Under the pieces are notes generated by a model, which did no database searches, was not told the DNA's origin, and saw only the letters and a program-made list of their open reading frames with translations. The position numbers and the translations under genes are program-made. A DNA stretch of 64,000 nucleotides from Humibacillus sp. (GTDB lineage: Bacteria; Actinomycetota; Actinomycetes; Actinomycetales; Dermatophilaceae): NCBI GenBank assembly GCA_030452985.1, contig JAKDLG010000008.1:1-64000 (forward strand), read 5' to 3'. Shown piece by piece: positions 44,726 through 53,578 of this stretch (positions within the stretch are counted from its first letter, which is position 1; every line of letters begins with the position of its first letter).

Positions 44726-45288
44726 TCAGCGTTCTTGACATGCTCAGCGGCGTCGGCGGATGAGGCCTTCACGTCACTGGCCGTGCTCTGCGCTTCGTCC
44801 TTGACCGTGTTGGCAGCGTCAGTCGCCGCCGCCTTGAGGTTCTGCGCAGCTTCGGTGGCCGGCTCTTTGAGGTCGGTCGCGACGCTCTTCGCGGCGTCGG
44901 TGATGTGGTCCGTCAACGGGGCAGCCTTGTCCTTGACCGTGGCCGCGGCCTGCTGCTCCGCTTCCGAGGTAGGCAGCAGCGACCCCAACAGCAGCCCGGC
45001 GCCGAACGCGATGACCCCCGCGGCCAGTGGGTTGCCCCGAGTCTTCTGCGCTGCCGTGCTGGTGCCCGATGATGCGCTTTCCATCACCGAGTCCTTTGCG
45101 CCGGCAGCTTTCCCGGCGGAGTCCTCCGAACCCATCACCTGGTCCTTGAGGGAGGAGAACGTGCCTCCCACCTGGCGACGAACCACGTTCCCGGGCTTGA
45201 CACTCTCGGTCAACGCATTGACGTTGCTGCTCAGACCGGCGCGGGTCGCCTCGATCTCAGCTCTGATCTGGTCCGGGTCGTTGCTCAT
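44722..45288 (-). CDS. DUF3618 domain protein with LEA-like helix
   Basis: 188 residues. An N-terminal DUF3618 motif (DQIRAEIEATRAGLSSNVNALTESVKP) is followed by one membrane helix (about 96-114, NPLAAGVIAFGAGLLLGSLLP). Residues 125-188 are Ala/Lys/Asp/Thr-rich amphipathic repeats (KDKAAPLTDHITDAAKSVATDL) like late-embryogenesis-abundant proteins. Probably membrane-anchored and stress-related. Overlaps both neighbours by 4 bp. Confidence 0.82.
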   Translation of the reverse strand: MSNDPDQIRAEIEATRAGLSSNVNALTESVKPGNVVRRQVGGTFSSLKDQVMGSEDSAGKAAGAKDSVMESASSGTSTAAQKTRGNPLAAGVIAFGAGLLLGSLLPTSEAEQQAAATVKDKAAPLTDHITDAAKSVATDLKEPATEAAQNLKAAATDAANTVKDEAQSTASDVKASSADAAEHVKNAE

Positions 45289-45725
45289 GATGTTCCTTCT
45301 CTCCCTGCGACAGCATTCGGGATGTTCTTGGTGGTCTCGGTGGTGCGCGGAATGCCCTGGACCTTCGCAAGGTTGCTACGGCCCGCACCGGCCAGCACGC
45401 CGGCGACGATGGCCCAGACACCGGCGATGATCAACGCGCCCCAGGCCAGCCCGACCCACTGGGCGATCCCCCAGCAGGCGGACAAGGAGATGAAGACCAG
45501 CACCATGTGCCCGGCCACCCCCGCCCCGGCGAGCATCCCCGCGCCCTTGCCGGCCCGGGTGGCGGACTGGCGTACTTCTGCTTTGGCCAGCTCGACCTCT
45601 TGGCGCAGCAACGTGGTCAGGTCGGCGCTGACGGCGCTGAGCAAGTCCCCGACCGACCGCTGTTCTGACGGGGCGCCCGGGCCGTCTGCGGTGGACTCGT
45701 GCGTCGGGGGATGGGCGGTGCTCAT
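45285..45725 (-). CDS. Phage holin superfamily III-like / Actinobacterial DUF1469 membrane protein
   Basis: 146 residues. SVGDLLSAVSADLTTLLRQEVELAKAEVRQSATRAGKGAG is the cytoplasmic amphipathic helix typical of this family, followed by two membrane helices (about 65-86 and 92-112). Despite the name it is a common chromosomal actinobacterial protein, not phage-derived. Second gene of a four-gene ATGA-coupled operon. Confidence 0.82.
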   Translation of the reverse strand: MSTAHPPTHESTADGPGAPSEQRSVGDLLSAVSADLTTLLRQEVELAKAEVRQSATRAGKGAGMLAGAGVAGHMVLVFISLSACWGIAQWVGLAWGALIIAGVWAIVAGVLAGAGRSNLAKVQGIPRTTETTKNIPNAVAGREGTS

Positions 45726-46618
45726 CGAGGAGCCTGCCCGACCGGGTCGCCGGAGCCGAACCCGGTCGGCGCCGACGGCGCGGGAGGTACGGCCGCGACC
45801 GGTGCCCCCATGAACCCTGACATTTGCTCGTCGGGCTGGTCCACCGACTGACCCGTGGCGGCGTCTCCGAGGGTGGGGTCCCCTCCCAGGGTGGCCAGGT
45901 CGGGCGCCTCGGCGGTGTCGCCGGGGGACGGTTCGGTGCTGGTCGAGGTGTCATCTTTCAGGCCGCGGGTGAATCGGCCGGCGAGCAGCCCACCGACGGC
46001 CGCGATCGCCAGGAACGCGCCCGGGCGGCGGCGGGCGAAGCGTGTCGCCTCGTCGATCAGGTCTCCCGGCTCGTGCCTTTCGAGCCAGTCGGCGGCCTCG
46101 TTGACCCGCCCCTGTGCTTGGGAGGCGGCGTGGGTAGCCACCCCGGTCGAGCCCGCTGTGTGGTTCTGCTGCTCCGTCGATGAGTCCGAACGGCCGGGGC
46201 TGCCCTGGTCGGACCCGCGGTCGACCATCTGATGCAGCTCATCAGCAAGGGAGCGCAACCAGCTGGTCAGGTTCTCCTGCTGGGTGACGGCCTGCTCGGT
46301 CAGCTGTGACCGTGCTTGCCCCATCAGGTCCTGGGCCTGGTCGCCGGCCTCCGACAGCACGGACTGGCCCTGCTCGGAAGCGACACCGGCGACGCGCTTA
46401 CCGCCGTCGACGGCCTCGTCCTTGACCTGCTGACCCTGCTCCTTGGCGGCGTCGGTCTTCGAGGAGCCGGCCTCCGACGCCGTGGCTCGGCCGTCCCCGG
46501 CCGAACTCACGAAGGTGTCGTCGGAGACGTCCGACGAGTCTTCGCTCAGGCCGCTCGGCTCGGTCCTGGCCGCGGTTCTTCCGAGGGTGTTCTCGTTCTC
46601 AGATGCGGGGTGAGACAT
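45722..46618 (-). CDS. Hypothetical protein with long helical linker and one membrane helix
   Basis: 298 residues. Residues 1-150 are hydrophilic, Ser/Gln/Asp-rich with helical repeats (AAKEQGQQVKDEAVDGGKRVAG, EQGQSVLSEAGDQAQDLMGQARSQL). A WLERHEPGDLIDEATRFARRRPGAFLAIAAVGGLLAGRFTRG segment ends in a membrane helix (about 205-222), and a Pro/Gly-rich tail follows. It resembles surface-associated nutrient-stress proteins of actinobacteria. First gene of the operon, 119 bp after the 46738 gene stop. Confidence 0.72.
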   Translation of the reverse strand: MSHPASENENTLGRTAARTEPSGLSEDSSDVSDDTFVSSAGDGRATASEAGSSKTDAAKEQGQQVKDEAVDGGKRVAGVASEQGQSVLSEAGDQAQDLMGQARSQLTEQAVTQQENLTSWLRSLADELHQMVDRGSDQGSPGRSDSSTEQQNHTAGSTGVATHAASQAQGRVNEAADWLERHEPGDLIDEATRFARRRPGAFLAIAAVGGLLAGRFTRGLKDDTSTSTEPSPGDTAEAPDLATLGGDPTLGDAATGQSVDQPDEQMSGFMGAPVAAVPPAPSAPTGFGSGDPVGQAPR

Positions 46619-46737
46619 CGTCTCCCCTTCCCTTCGTCAGTCTCCGACCGCCAAACGCGCCCGGAGAGGTTGCAAAACTGGTGCTGGTGGGTGTCATATG
46701 CCCGGTAGGCACATTCAGGACACAGGTGGGGCCCGGC

Positions 46738-47475
46738 TCAGGAACCGTCGCCGGGAACGCGGGCCAAGTGGGGGGTCGCGTCGTCGATGCGGCGGTGGTA
46801 TCGCATTCCCGTGATGCCGCCCACGATGGCGGCGAGCAGGGCCACCACGGCCGCGACGACCAGGGCGATGACGCCGCCGGTGGTCAGCGTGCCGGAATCG
46901 ACGGGGATCCGCGGGAAGGTGTTGACCTCGCGTAGCACGTCGTACTTGGTCCCGGCGACCGCGGCAGCCAGAGCCACCAGGCCAGCGATGAGCGCGGCCC
47001 ACAGCCAGACCGCGAGTCCTTGCTTGGCACCGTTGAACCGGGCCATCCGCCCGGCGACGTACCCGCCACAGAAGTACGCAACGAACAGGACGACCGCGAG
47101 GATGACGGCACCGGCGATCCCGACGGTCTGGGTATCGGACGACACCGTCGTGGTGGCCTGGTCGACGGTGGTGTCGGTCGCAAGGCCGAGCGCAACCCCG
47201 GCCGCGGCGACCAGCGCCGTCAACGACACGGCGGTTCCGGTCGCGGTGAGCCAACCGAAGAACGCCGACCCCGGCTTGATGCCGCCGAACTGTTCCTGCT
47301 GACGGGTCACCACCTCACGCGGGTCATGAACCGTGGTGTCTTCGTTCCACATCGTGGCGTGACCGGTTTCGTCAGCACGACCGGTGGCGCTGGGAGGGCT
47401 TACCGGTGGGCGCGTCGGTGGCCGAGGGCTCCTCGGGTCACGAGCGTTCGGGTTCGATCCTGCGGCGGTACTCAT
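46738..47475 (-). CDS. Hypothetical 4-TM membrane protein
   Basis: 245 residues; AGGAGGAG lies about 12 bp before the ATG. A disordered N-terminus (about 60 residues) precedes four membrane helices (about 75-95, 115-138, 150-172 and 203-228) with a conserved-looking FCGGYVAGRMARFNGAKQGLAVW loop. No family assigned with certainty. It lies between the DUF3618 operon and the PRC-barrel gene, all on the minus strand. Confidence 0.75.
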   Translation of the reverse strand: MSTAAGSNPNARDPRSPRPPTRPPVSPPSATGRADETGHATMWNEDTTVHDPREVVTRQQEQFGGIKPGSAFFGWLTATGTAVSLTALVAAAGVALGLATDTTVDQATTTVSSDTQTVGIAGAVILAVVLFVAYFCGGYVAGRMARFNGAKQGLAVWLWAALIAGLVALAAAVAGTKYDVLREVNTFPRIPVDSGTLTTGGVIALVVAAVVALLAAIVGGITGMRYHRRIDDATPHLARVPGDGS

Positions 47476-47618
47476 TACGGCTGGTACTCCTCCTGGCGAT
47501 GGTGGACCGGGGGCAGGCCCCGACGATGACGTCGAACCACGACGCCGGTGCGACGGTCGGGGTGGCCGGGTGCAGTGTCAAGGTCTGCACCCGACCACGC
47601 TCCGGCCGGCCGCGCGGC

Positions 47619-48500
47619 TCAGCGGCGGGTGGTGTCCGCGTCCGCGCGGTCGGTGCTCTGCTCGAGGCCGTCGGTGTCGAACTGTTCCTTGCGCACTTCC
47701 TCGGTGACCTGCTTCTCCTCGGTGACCGTCTCGGTCCCGAGCTTGACCCGCTCCACCGGGACGGCCTCCTTCTGCACGACGACCTGCTCCTCGTGCAGGG
47801 TCACCTCGTGCTCCTCCTCGGAGATCTCAGCCCCAGCCGTCGCCTCGCCGACATTGGCGTCCGTGATCGGCTCCCGCTCGAGGCGAACCTCCTCGCGGGT
47901 AACCGGGACGGTCACGGTCTGCTCCTCGGTGACCACGTACTTACGCAACCGCGCCTTTCCGGCCTCCCTGGTCGTGGTGCCGACCTTGAGCTGCTCCTCC
48001 GAGCGGGTCATGGCTGCGTCGGTGTTCGGCCCTGACGTGTCGTGTCCTTCGCCACGCTCGGCCGCGTGGTCGCGGCCATCGTCGGAACGAGCGGTGTTCT
48101 GGTCGTAGGGCTGGTCTGCATCGCGCAGATCGGCATCGGCGCGGTCTCCATCCCGATCCGCCACATTCCCGACCGCGGCCGAGACCTGCGTCAGGCCGTA
48201 GTACTCGTAGAGGTGCTGCTCTTCGTCGGGGGTGATGTGTCCGGCGTCGGGGTCGACGTTCGGGGCGTCCTTGACCTTGTCCTTGCTGTAGGGGACGGTG
48301 ACGCCGTCTTCGGTCAACGACGCTTCGCGCAGCGGCACGAAGCTCTCGTTGGTGCCGAACAGGCCGGTGTTGACCGTGACCCACTCCGGCTGGCCGCTCT
48401 CGTCGTCGAGGTAGACCTGACCGGCCTTGCCGATCTTGTCATTGTCGCTGCCGTACACCGCGCGACCGTCGATCTGCGCGACCTCGTTGCTGTTGATCAT
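47619..48500 (-). CDS. PRC-barrel and DUF2382 domain protein
   Basis: 293 residues from the ATG preceded by AAGGAGAAGCAG. PRC-barrel at about 5-80 (GRAVYGSDNDKIGKAGQVYLDDESGQPEWVTV); a charged linker; DUF2382 at about 175-280 (VGTTTREAGKARLRKYVVTEEQTVTVPVTREEVRLEREPI). This is the standard fusion in radiation- and desiccation-tolerant actinobacteria, of unknown function and linked to stress. Confidence 0.9.
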   Translation of the reverse strand: MINSNEVAQIDGRAVYGSDNDKIGKAGQVYLDDESGQPEWVTVNTGLFGTNESFVPLREASLTEDGVTVPYSKDKVKDAPNVDPDAGHITPDEEQHLYEYYGLTQVSAAVGNVADRDGDRADADLRDADQPYDQNTARSDDGRDHAAERGEGHDTSGPNTDAAMTRSEEQLKVGTTTREAGKARLRKYVVTEEQTVTVPVTREEVRLEREPITDANVGEATAGAEISEEEHEVTLHEEQVVVQKEAVPVERVKLGTETVTEEKQVTEEVRKEQFDTDGLEQSTDRADADTTRR

Positions 48501-48811
48501 CTGCTTCTCCTTGGGGTAGTAGAGGTGACTTGCGTTGACACTGATCAGTGGTGCGCTCCCGTCCACCGGAAATGCCGGGCTATTGACCGTGCTCCAGCCC
48601 TTCGCGTGCTGGCTCTGAGCGACGTGGCTCCCCACGTCGGCCAGCCAGACTTACGTTGTAAGCGGGTGCTTCTTCACACCTACCCGCTCGAGGGCGCCGT
48701 CCTAACGCCTCGGCGAGACCAACCTCTGCGCAAGGTCCCAGGGCGAGCCCGAACGGGCCGGTCGTGGTTGGGTAGCAGGGGCCACCTCACGCCCTCCGGA
48801 AGGACTTCGCC
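48501..48811. other. Divergent intergenic region
   Basis: 311 bp between the PRC-barrel gene (minus) and TetR regulator (plus). It must hold both promoters. I see no clear palindromic operator and no gene. Confidence 0.5.
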
Positions 48812-49555
48812 ATGGCTGACCCGCCGACCCGAAGTGAGCCGACGACTCCTCGGAAGACGAGCGAGCCGCCCGGCCCGCGCCTGAGCCGGGCCCTGATTCT
48901 CGATCGCGCGATCAGACTCATCGACGCCCAAGGGGTCACCGCCTTGACCATGCGCGCGCTGGGCGCGTCCCTGGGAGTGGAGGCGATGTCGCTCTACCGC
49001 TACGTCAACGGGCGAGAAGACCTTCTCGAGGGTGTCGTCGAACAGTTGGTCGGCTCGATCGAGGTCGAACCGGGCGAGCGAATGGAACCGAACGACGGGT
49101 GGCAGGCGTTCCTGCAGTGGTTCGCCCACGACGTGCGCCGACTCGCTCTGGAGCACCCGGCCGCGTTCCCGCTGATCGCCACCCGGCATCCAGCCGCACC
49201 CTGGCTGCGCCCACCTCTTCGCAGTCTGCGCATCGTCGAAGCCTTCTTGAACGGGCTGCGCGAGCGCGGTTTCACCGACCACCAAGCCGTCACGGCCTAC
49301 CGGTCGTTCAGCAGCTTTCTGCTCGGACACCTGCTGCTCGAGTGCGCCATGAGCTGCGTGGGGACCTCGTTCGCGGAGGAGCCCGTCGACGAGGGCAACG
49401 CAGACCTGCCCAATGACGATGCCCAGCTCGACCTGACCGACTACCCGACTGTGGCTCGGCTGCAACCTCAGCTCACCGAAGACCACACCAGGGCCGAGTT
49501 CGAGGAAGCCCTTGAGCACCTGCTCGTGCGCATGGATCTCGAGATGAGCCAGTAA
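48812..49555 (+). CDS. TetR family transcriptional regulator
   Basis: 247 residues. After a 25-residue disordered start comes the TetR helix-turn-helix: LSRALILDRAIRLIDAQGVTALTMRALGASLGVEAMSLYRYVNGREDLLEGVVEQL. The C-terminal ligand domain (about 100-220) has the TetR_C_1-like pattern FAHDVRRLALEHPAAFPLIATRHPAAPWLRPP. Divergent from the PRC-barrel gene. Ligand unknown. Confidence 0.9.
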   Translation: MADPPTRSEPTTPRKTSEPPGPRLSRALILDRAIRLIDAQGVTALTMRALGASLGVEAMSLYRYVNGREDLLEGVVEQLVGSIEVEPGERMEPNDGWQAFLQWFAHDVRRLALEHPAAFPLIATRHPAAPWLRPPLRSLRIVEAFLNGLRERGFTDHQAVTAYRSFSSFLLGHLLLECAMSCVGTSFAEEPVDEGNADLPNDDAQLDLTDYPTVARLQPQLTEDHTRAEFEEALEHLLVRMDLEMSQ

Positions 49556-49672
49556 CACCTGAATCCACCCGGCGGCAGCTGACCCCGCGGCACCGCCGTG
49601 AGCCCAGCGACTCCGAGACGATCCGCCGGTTCTGGGTAGGAGACGTAGTGCGGTACCGCAGTGAGAAGGGAT

Positions 49673-49709
49673 GGTGGTGGGGTCCGTAAGCAGCACGGCC
49701 CCCACCACC
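49673..49709. terminator. Stem-loop between convergent genes
   Basis: GGTGGTGGGG (49673-49682) pairs with CCCCACCACC (49700-49709), a 10-bp perfect stem with a 17-base loop, between the convergent tetR and glsB-like genes. No T-run. Probably a bidirectional terminator. A 12-bp palindrome TGCGGTACCGCA lies just upstream at 49649-49660. Confidence 0.5.
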
Positions 49710-49836
49710 TGACCCACCAGCGACCGCGAGCCGAAGCAGCCGGCTCGCTCTCAGAAAGAACCTGTTCGGTTGAGGTGGGCAGTTCCAGATCGTAACCCCA
49801 TCGCCGCCGGGTGCAAGGTGTCAGTCGGGTAGACGC

Positions 49837-50115
49837 TCAGCTGTTGACCGAACGGCGTCCGCCGACCCGGTTCCAGATCAGCAAGGCGATGATGGCGCCG
49901 ATGACCGAGCCGATGATGCCGGCCGGCTGGAGCAGACCCTCGGCGGAGTCCTTGCCGAAGAGCAGGTAGCCGAGAAAGCCGCCGACGAACGACCCGACGA
50001 TGCCCAGCAGGATCGTCATCGGAATGGACAGGTCCTGCTTGCCCGGAACGATGAGGCGGGCGAGGGCGCCGGCGATGAGGCCGACGACGATGGCGCTGAC
50101 GATGGTGCCCAACAT
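49837..50115 (-). CDS. GlsB/YeaQ/YmgE family stress membrane protein
   Basis: 92 residues, GAAGGGAA before the ATG. Three membrane helices with the family pattern IVSAIVVGLIAGALARLIVPG, ILLGIVGSFVGGFLGYLLFG and IIGSVIGAIIALLIWNRV. Members are small stress-induced envelope proteins. Its promoter region contains two ACCCCTAGG boxes shared with the divergent LuxR-type regulator. Confidence 0.9.
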   Translation of the reverse strand: MLGTIVSAIVVGLIAGALARLIVPGKQDLSIPMTILLGIVGSFVGGFLGYLLFGKDSAEGLLQPAGIIGSVIGAIIALLIWNRVGGRRSVNS

Positions 50116-50158
50116 GATGATTCCCTTCGTTGCGGATGATGACTGGTTCGAGGTTGTC

Positions 50159-50190
50159 ACCCCTAGGGCGCTACCGGAACACCCCTAGGT
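50159..50190. promoter_or_regulatory. Two ACCCCTAGG boxes, 22 bp apart
   Basis: ACCCCTAGGG at 50159-50168 and ACCCCTAGGT at 50181-50190, both on the same face of the helix (22 bp, about two turns), between the glsB-like gene and the LuxR-type regulator. The core matches the CCCCTAGGGG palindrome at 25140-25149 upstream of a paralogous regulator. Probably operators for these LuxR proteins. Confidence 0.55.
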
Positions 50191-50284
50191 AGGTTTATCG
50201 TGCCCGTGTGAACAACGTCGACGCCATGGCTGCACGGAGCGGACCCACCCCGCCAGACCACCCGCAGGGCAGGGGGTTCTGTTC

Positions 50285-50941
50285 GTGACCAGCCCTATCA
50301 CCGTGGCCCTGGTCGACGACTATGACGTCGTGCTCATCGGGGTGGCCAACATCATCGACCGATACCGAGACCGGGTTCTCATCGCCGAGATCGACACGAA
50401 CAAGCCCCTGCACGACACGGTCGACATCGTGCTCTACGACTCGTTCGCCCAGCCGGAGAGCGACCGTGACGAGATCTCGGTCCTGGTCGCCAACCCGCAT
50501 GCCCGTCAGGTCGTCGTCTACACCTGGACCTTCCACCCTGACCTCATCGAGAGCGCGAAGAAGCACGGCGTGCGCGGGTACCTCTCCAAGGCCCTGCCTG
50601 CTCGCGACCTCGTGACTGCCCTCGAACGAGTCCATGGCGGCGAGCTCGTCGTCAGCGAGGCACCGGGGCGGGTGCGTCCGAACCACGGCCTCGACTGGCC
50701 GGGGCGCGGGGAGGGCCTCTCCGATCGCGAGTCCGAGATCCTCGCCCTGATCACCCAGGGGCTCGGCAACGCCGAGGTCGCTGCGCGAACCTACCTCTCC
50801 CCCAACACGATCAAGTCCTACATCCGCACCATCTACCGCAAGATCGAGGTCGATAGCCGCACCCAGGCCGTGCTCTGGGGCGTCGACCACGGCTTCTCCC
50901 CCGACCACCGCCGCATCGACCACTGGCGCGGTGGGCCCTGA
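50285..50941 (+). CDS. LuxR-family orphan response regulator, copy 3
   Basis: 218 residues from GTG. Degenerate receiver (VALVDDYDVVLIGVANII, DIVLYD, GYLSKA) plus LuxR helix-turn-helix (LSDRESEILALITQGLGNAEVAARTYLSPNTIKSYIR). It shares the QAVLWGV.HG motif near the C-terminus with the copies at 24464 and 32863. No kinase nearby. Divergent from the glsB-like gene and preceded by two ACCCCTAGG boxes. Confidence 0.86.
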   Translation: MTSPITVALVDDYDVVLIGVANIIDRYRDRVLIAEIDTNKPLHDTVDIVLYDSFAQPESDRDEISVLVANPHARQVVVYTWTFHPDLIESAKKHGVRGYLSKALPARDLVTALERVHGGELVVSEAPGRVRPNHGLDWPGRGEGLSDRESEILALITQGLGNAEVAARTYLSPNTIKSYIRTIYRKIEVDSRTQAVLWGVDHGFSPDHRRIDHWRGGP

Positions 50942-51021
50942 GGCCCAGCGCGCAGCCGCACCGTGCCTGCCATCTGGCAGCTTCGCCCGGTTGGCCTGGT
51001 TCCCGTCAGTACCCTCTCCAT

Positions 51022-51876
51022 GTGCCGAACCTGACCGTGACCAGCGACATCGACCAAGACCCGGCCAACTACGTTCGGCAGTGCAGCACCGTGATTCGAG
51101 AGTTCAACCATCTCTCCCAGGACTCCGGCAACGCCTCGTGGCTCGTCGAGTCGCAGGGCCGACGTTTGTTCGTGAAGACGGCCGGCACGAGCCGGCCGCC
51201 GGCGCCCGGTGCGCGCGTCCCTTACCTCGATCACCCTGCACGCGTGCGTCTGTTACGCAACACCATAGACCTGGCGCGGTCGTGTGACCATCATGCGCTA
51301 CCAACTCTGATGAACGTCATCGAGTCGCCTGCGGGGCCGGCACTGGTCTACGAAGCGGTCCCCGGCGAGCTGGTCGGCGTGCCCAGCGGGCGACGTAGCG
51401 ACCCCACCTCGCCGTACCGGCGCTTCGCGCAGCTTCCAGCGTCCGTTCTGCTTGGCTTGTTCGACACGCTGATCGACCTGCACGTGGCCCTCGCCGCGGC
51501 TGGATGGGTCGCCGGCGATCTCTACGACGGATGCCTGATCGTCGACTTCCGGGCTCCGGACCTGCGCGTCATCGACCTCGACTCCTACCGTCAAGGTACG
51601 ACCACGAACACGATGGGTCGGATGTTCGGGTCCACCCGGTTCATGGCGCCTGAGGAGTTCGAGCTCGGCGCCCAGCTCGACGAGCGAACGACCGTGTTCA
51701 CTCTGGGGCGCATCGTCTGGCACTTCGCCACCCGGTTCACGGAGACTCGAGCAGAGTTCTGCGGACCTGATGGCGTGGCGAAGGCGGTCGCACAGGCGTG
51801 CCAGACCGCACCGACAGACCGGCCCGCCGGCGTCGCCGATTTCGCCGCTTCGTGGTTCACGGCCAGGCTGGCATAG
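51022..51876 (+). CDS. Degenerate serine/threonine-kinase-like protein
   Basis: 284 residues from GTG. Kinase landmarks are present but altered: a lysine in RLFVKTAG (beta-3 position), WVAGDLYDGCLIVD in place of HRDLKxxN, DLDSY in place of DFG, and MFGSTRFMAPEE, a good APE motif. No membrane segment or sensor domain. It may be a small-molecule or lantibiotic-type kinase-fold enzyme or a pseudokinase. Transcribed after the LuxR-type gene with an 80-bp gap. Confidence 0.7.
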   Translation: MPNLTVTSDIDQDPANYVRQCSTVIREFNHLSQDSGNASWLVESQGRRLFVKTAGTSRPPAPGARVPYLDHPARVRLLRNTIDLARSCDHHALPTLMNVIESPAGPALVYEAVPGELVGVPSGRRSDPTSPYRRFAQLPASVLLGLFDTLIDLHVALAAAGWVAGDLYDGCLIVDFRAPDLRVIDLDSYRQGTTTNTMGRMFGSTRFMAPEEFELGAQLDERTTVFTLGRIVWHFATRFTETRAEFCGPDGVAKAVAQACQTAPTDRPAGVADFAASWFTARLA

Positions 51877-51971
51877 CCCGGCAGCGTGAACCAGGGCGAT
51901 CTTCGCAGTGCCGTGGGCGGGCGCGCGGTCACCTGGTTGCCCCGTCCACGCGGTCGGGGCAGACTGCTGGC

Positions 51972-52529
51972 GTGGACATCCGCTGGCCATTATCTGACGG
52001 CCGGGTGACCATTCGGCCCTTCTGCGTCGGAGACGCCGAGGCATTGCTCGAGTACCGGCGCCTGCCCGAGTGCCAGGAGTACACCTCCCACACCGTGGCC
52101 ACGATCGACGAGGCCCGAGCCTTGTTGTCCGAGAGGGTCGCACGTCCCGAGGTGATCATGGGCGCACTGATGATCGATGGTCAGGTGGTCGGAGACATCG
52201 GCGGGCGCCGCTACCGGCCGGAGACCCTTGGCCCCGACCCGCACGGCTGGGACTTCTACCTCGGCTACACGGTGCGGCCAGACAGGTGGGGCCAGGGCAT
52301 CGCCAGCTCCGCCGTCGCCCTCCTCACACCGGCGCTGCACCACCAAGCCGGCATCCGCCGGGTGGTCGCGAAAGTGTTCGCGCGCAACGCGGCATCCGTC
52401 CGAGTCCTTCTCAAGAACGGCTTCCAGCTCGAGGGAACCGAGCGCGCAGCCGTCCTCGGCAGGGACGGCACCTGGCTCGATGACTGCACCCTGGCTCATC
52501 TGGACCCACGCCTCGCCGTCACCGACTAG
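51972..52529 (+). CDS. GNAT family N-acetyltransferase
   Basis: 185 residues from GTG. RimJ/RimL-like GNAT: TIRPFCVGDAEALLEYRRLPECQEY, FYLGYTVRPDRWGQGIASSAVALLTPAL (motif A for acetyl-CoA) and RVVAKVFARNAASVRVLLKNGFQLEGTE. It acetylates a protein N-terminus or a small amine; substrate unknown. Confidence 0.9.
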   Translation: MDIRWPLSDGRVTIRPFCVGDAEALLEYRRLPECQEYTSHTVATIDEARALLSERVARPEVIMGALMIDGQVVGDIGGRRYRPETLGPDPHGWDFYLGYTVRPDRWGQGIASSAVALLTPALHHQAGIRRVVAKVFARNAASVRVLLKNGFQLEGTERAAVLGRDGTWLDDCTLAHLDPRLAVTD

Positions 52530-52622
52530 CCAGCGCAGGCAGATCGGGGGGTCGCCCCGCCCGACGCGATCGCGCTGAGGTCACCCCGAGGTCGAACGTC
52601 GACCTCCGTTGGGGCTTTGCGG

Positions 52623-53453
52623 TCATGACGGCAGGGCACGGAGGCTGAACATGATCGGGAGCGGCTGCCCGGTGTGTCGCCATCGCATCAGCCCGTCGTC
52701 CTCACGGGTGGCGAGTCCTCGAGGCCCGTCGGTCTCGACGGCAAGGTGTTCGCCGAGATGGTCGATCGTGAGGTCGCTCTCGATGGCGGCGGTGACGATC
52801 TCAGCGAGCGAGTGCGCGTACTCCGTCGTGCTGTTGTGCTCGGTGGCGGCCTCGGGTGCCGCGTACGAGCCGGCCTGGTTCTCGAACCGCTGCGGCCCAT
52901 CCGCGGCGTAGGGAAAGTCGAGAACGAGCGGATCGACCGAGTCGGCCATCAGGAAGAGCGGATGCATGTCGATCAACACGAGCCGTCCGCTTGGTTTGAG
53001 CACCGCCCTGGCTTGACGCATCCACTCGTCCAGGTCGTCGATCCAGCACAGAACCCCGCGACTGGCATAGCAGACATCGAAGGCCGCACGGAGGTGAACA
53101 GGCAGGTCGAGAATGTCGGCGACGTAGAACTGCGCGTGATCGGCGAGTCCGGCGCTCTGGGCCAGGGCGGTCGCCTTGTCGATCGCAACGGGCGAGAAGT
53201 CGACACCCGCCACTCGGCGCGCCCCTGCTCGTAGCCAGGAGAGCGTGTCCATCCCGGTGTGGCACTGCAGGTGGATCACGTCCTGGCCGGTCACGGATCC
53301 AGTGACGGCGTGGTCCAGTTCATACAGCGTGGAGCGGCCGGCGAGGAAGGCCGATACGTCGTATACCAGGTCGGCGCCGTGCAGTCGCGCACGCTCGTCC
53401 CACCACTGCTGGTTGTTCGATAGCACGCTGCCCCGCACCGAACGCTCAGTCAC
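52623..53453 (-). CDS. Class I SAM-dependent methyltransferase
   Basis: 276 residues from the GTG directly after GGGAGG; later GTG codons at 53438 or 53426 may be the true start. The SAM motif is VIHLQCHTGMDTLSWLRAGARRVAGVDFSPVAIDKA, then DVCYASRGVLCWIDDLDEWMRQARAVLKPSGRLVLIDMHP. Typical of the UbiE/COQ5-like small-molecule methyltransferases. Substrate unknown. Confidence 0.87.
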   Translation of the reverse strand: MTERSVRGSVLSNNQQWWDERARLHGADLVYDVSAFLAGRSTLYELDHAVTGSVTGQDVIHLQCHTGMDTLSWLRAGARRVAGVDFSPVAIDKATALAQSAGLADHAQFYVADILDLPVHLRAAFDVCYASRGVLCWIDDLDEWMRQARAVLKPSGRLVLIDMHPLFLMADSVDPLVLDFPYAADGPQRFENQAGSYAAPEAATEHNSTTEYAHSLAEIVTAAIESDLTIDHLGEHLAVETDGPRGLATREDDGLMRWRHTGQPLPIMFSLRALPS

Positions 53454-53578
53454 CCTCCCAAGGTAGCGCTCGGCAGGGCCGCGCGACCGCTGTTCTACGA
53501 CCGCTGCTCCCCTGTCGTCAGAAGGCCGGGGAGGTAGAATCTTGATCACTTCATCAGGTCACCCGCTCGCGAAAGGGA

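Noticed and set aside
45285-45725. Possible prophage, because of a holin-superfamily annotation
   Set aside because: The family is a common actinobacterial chromosomal membrane protein; no other phage genes, attachment sites or integrase are present.
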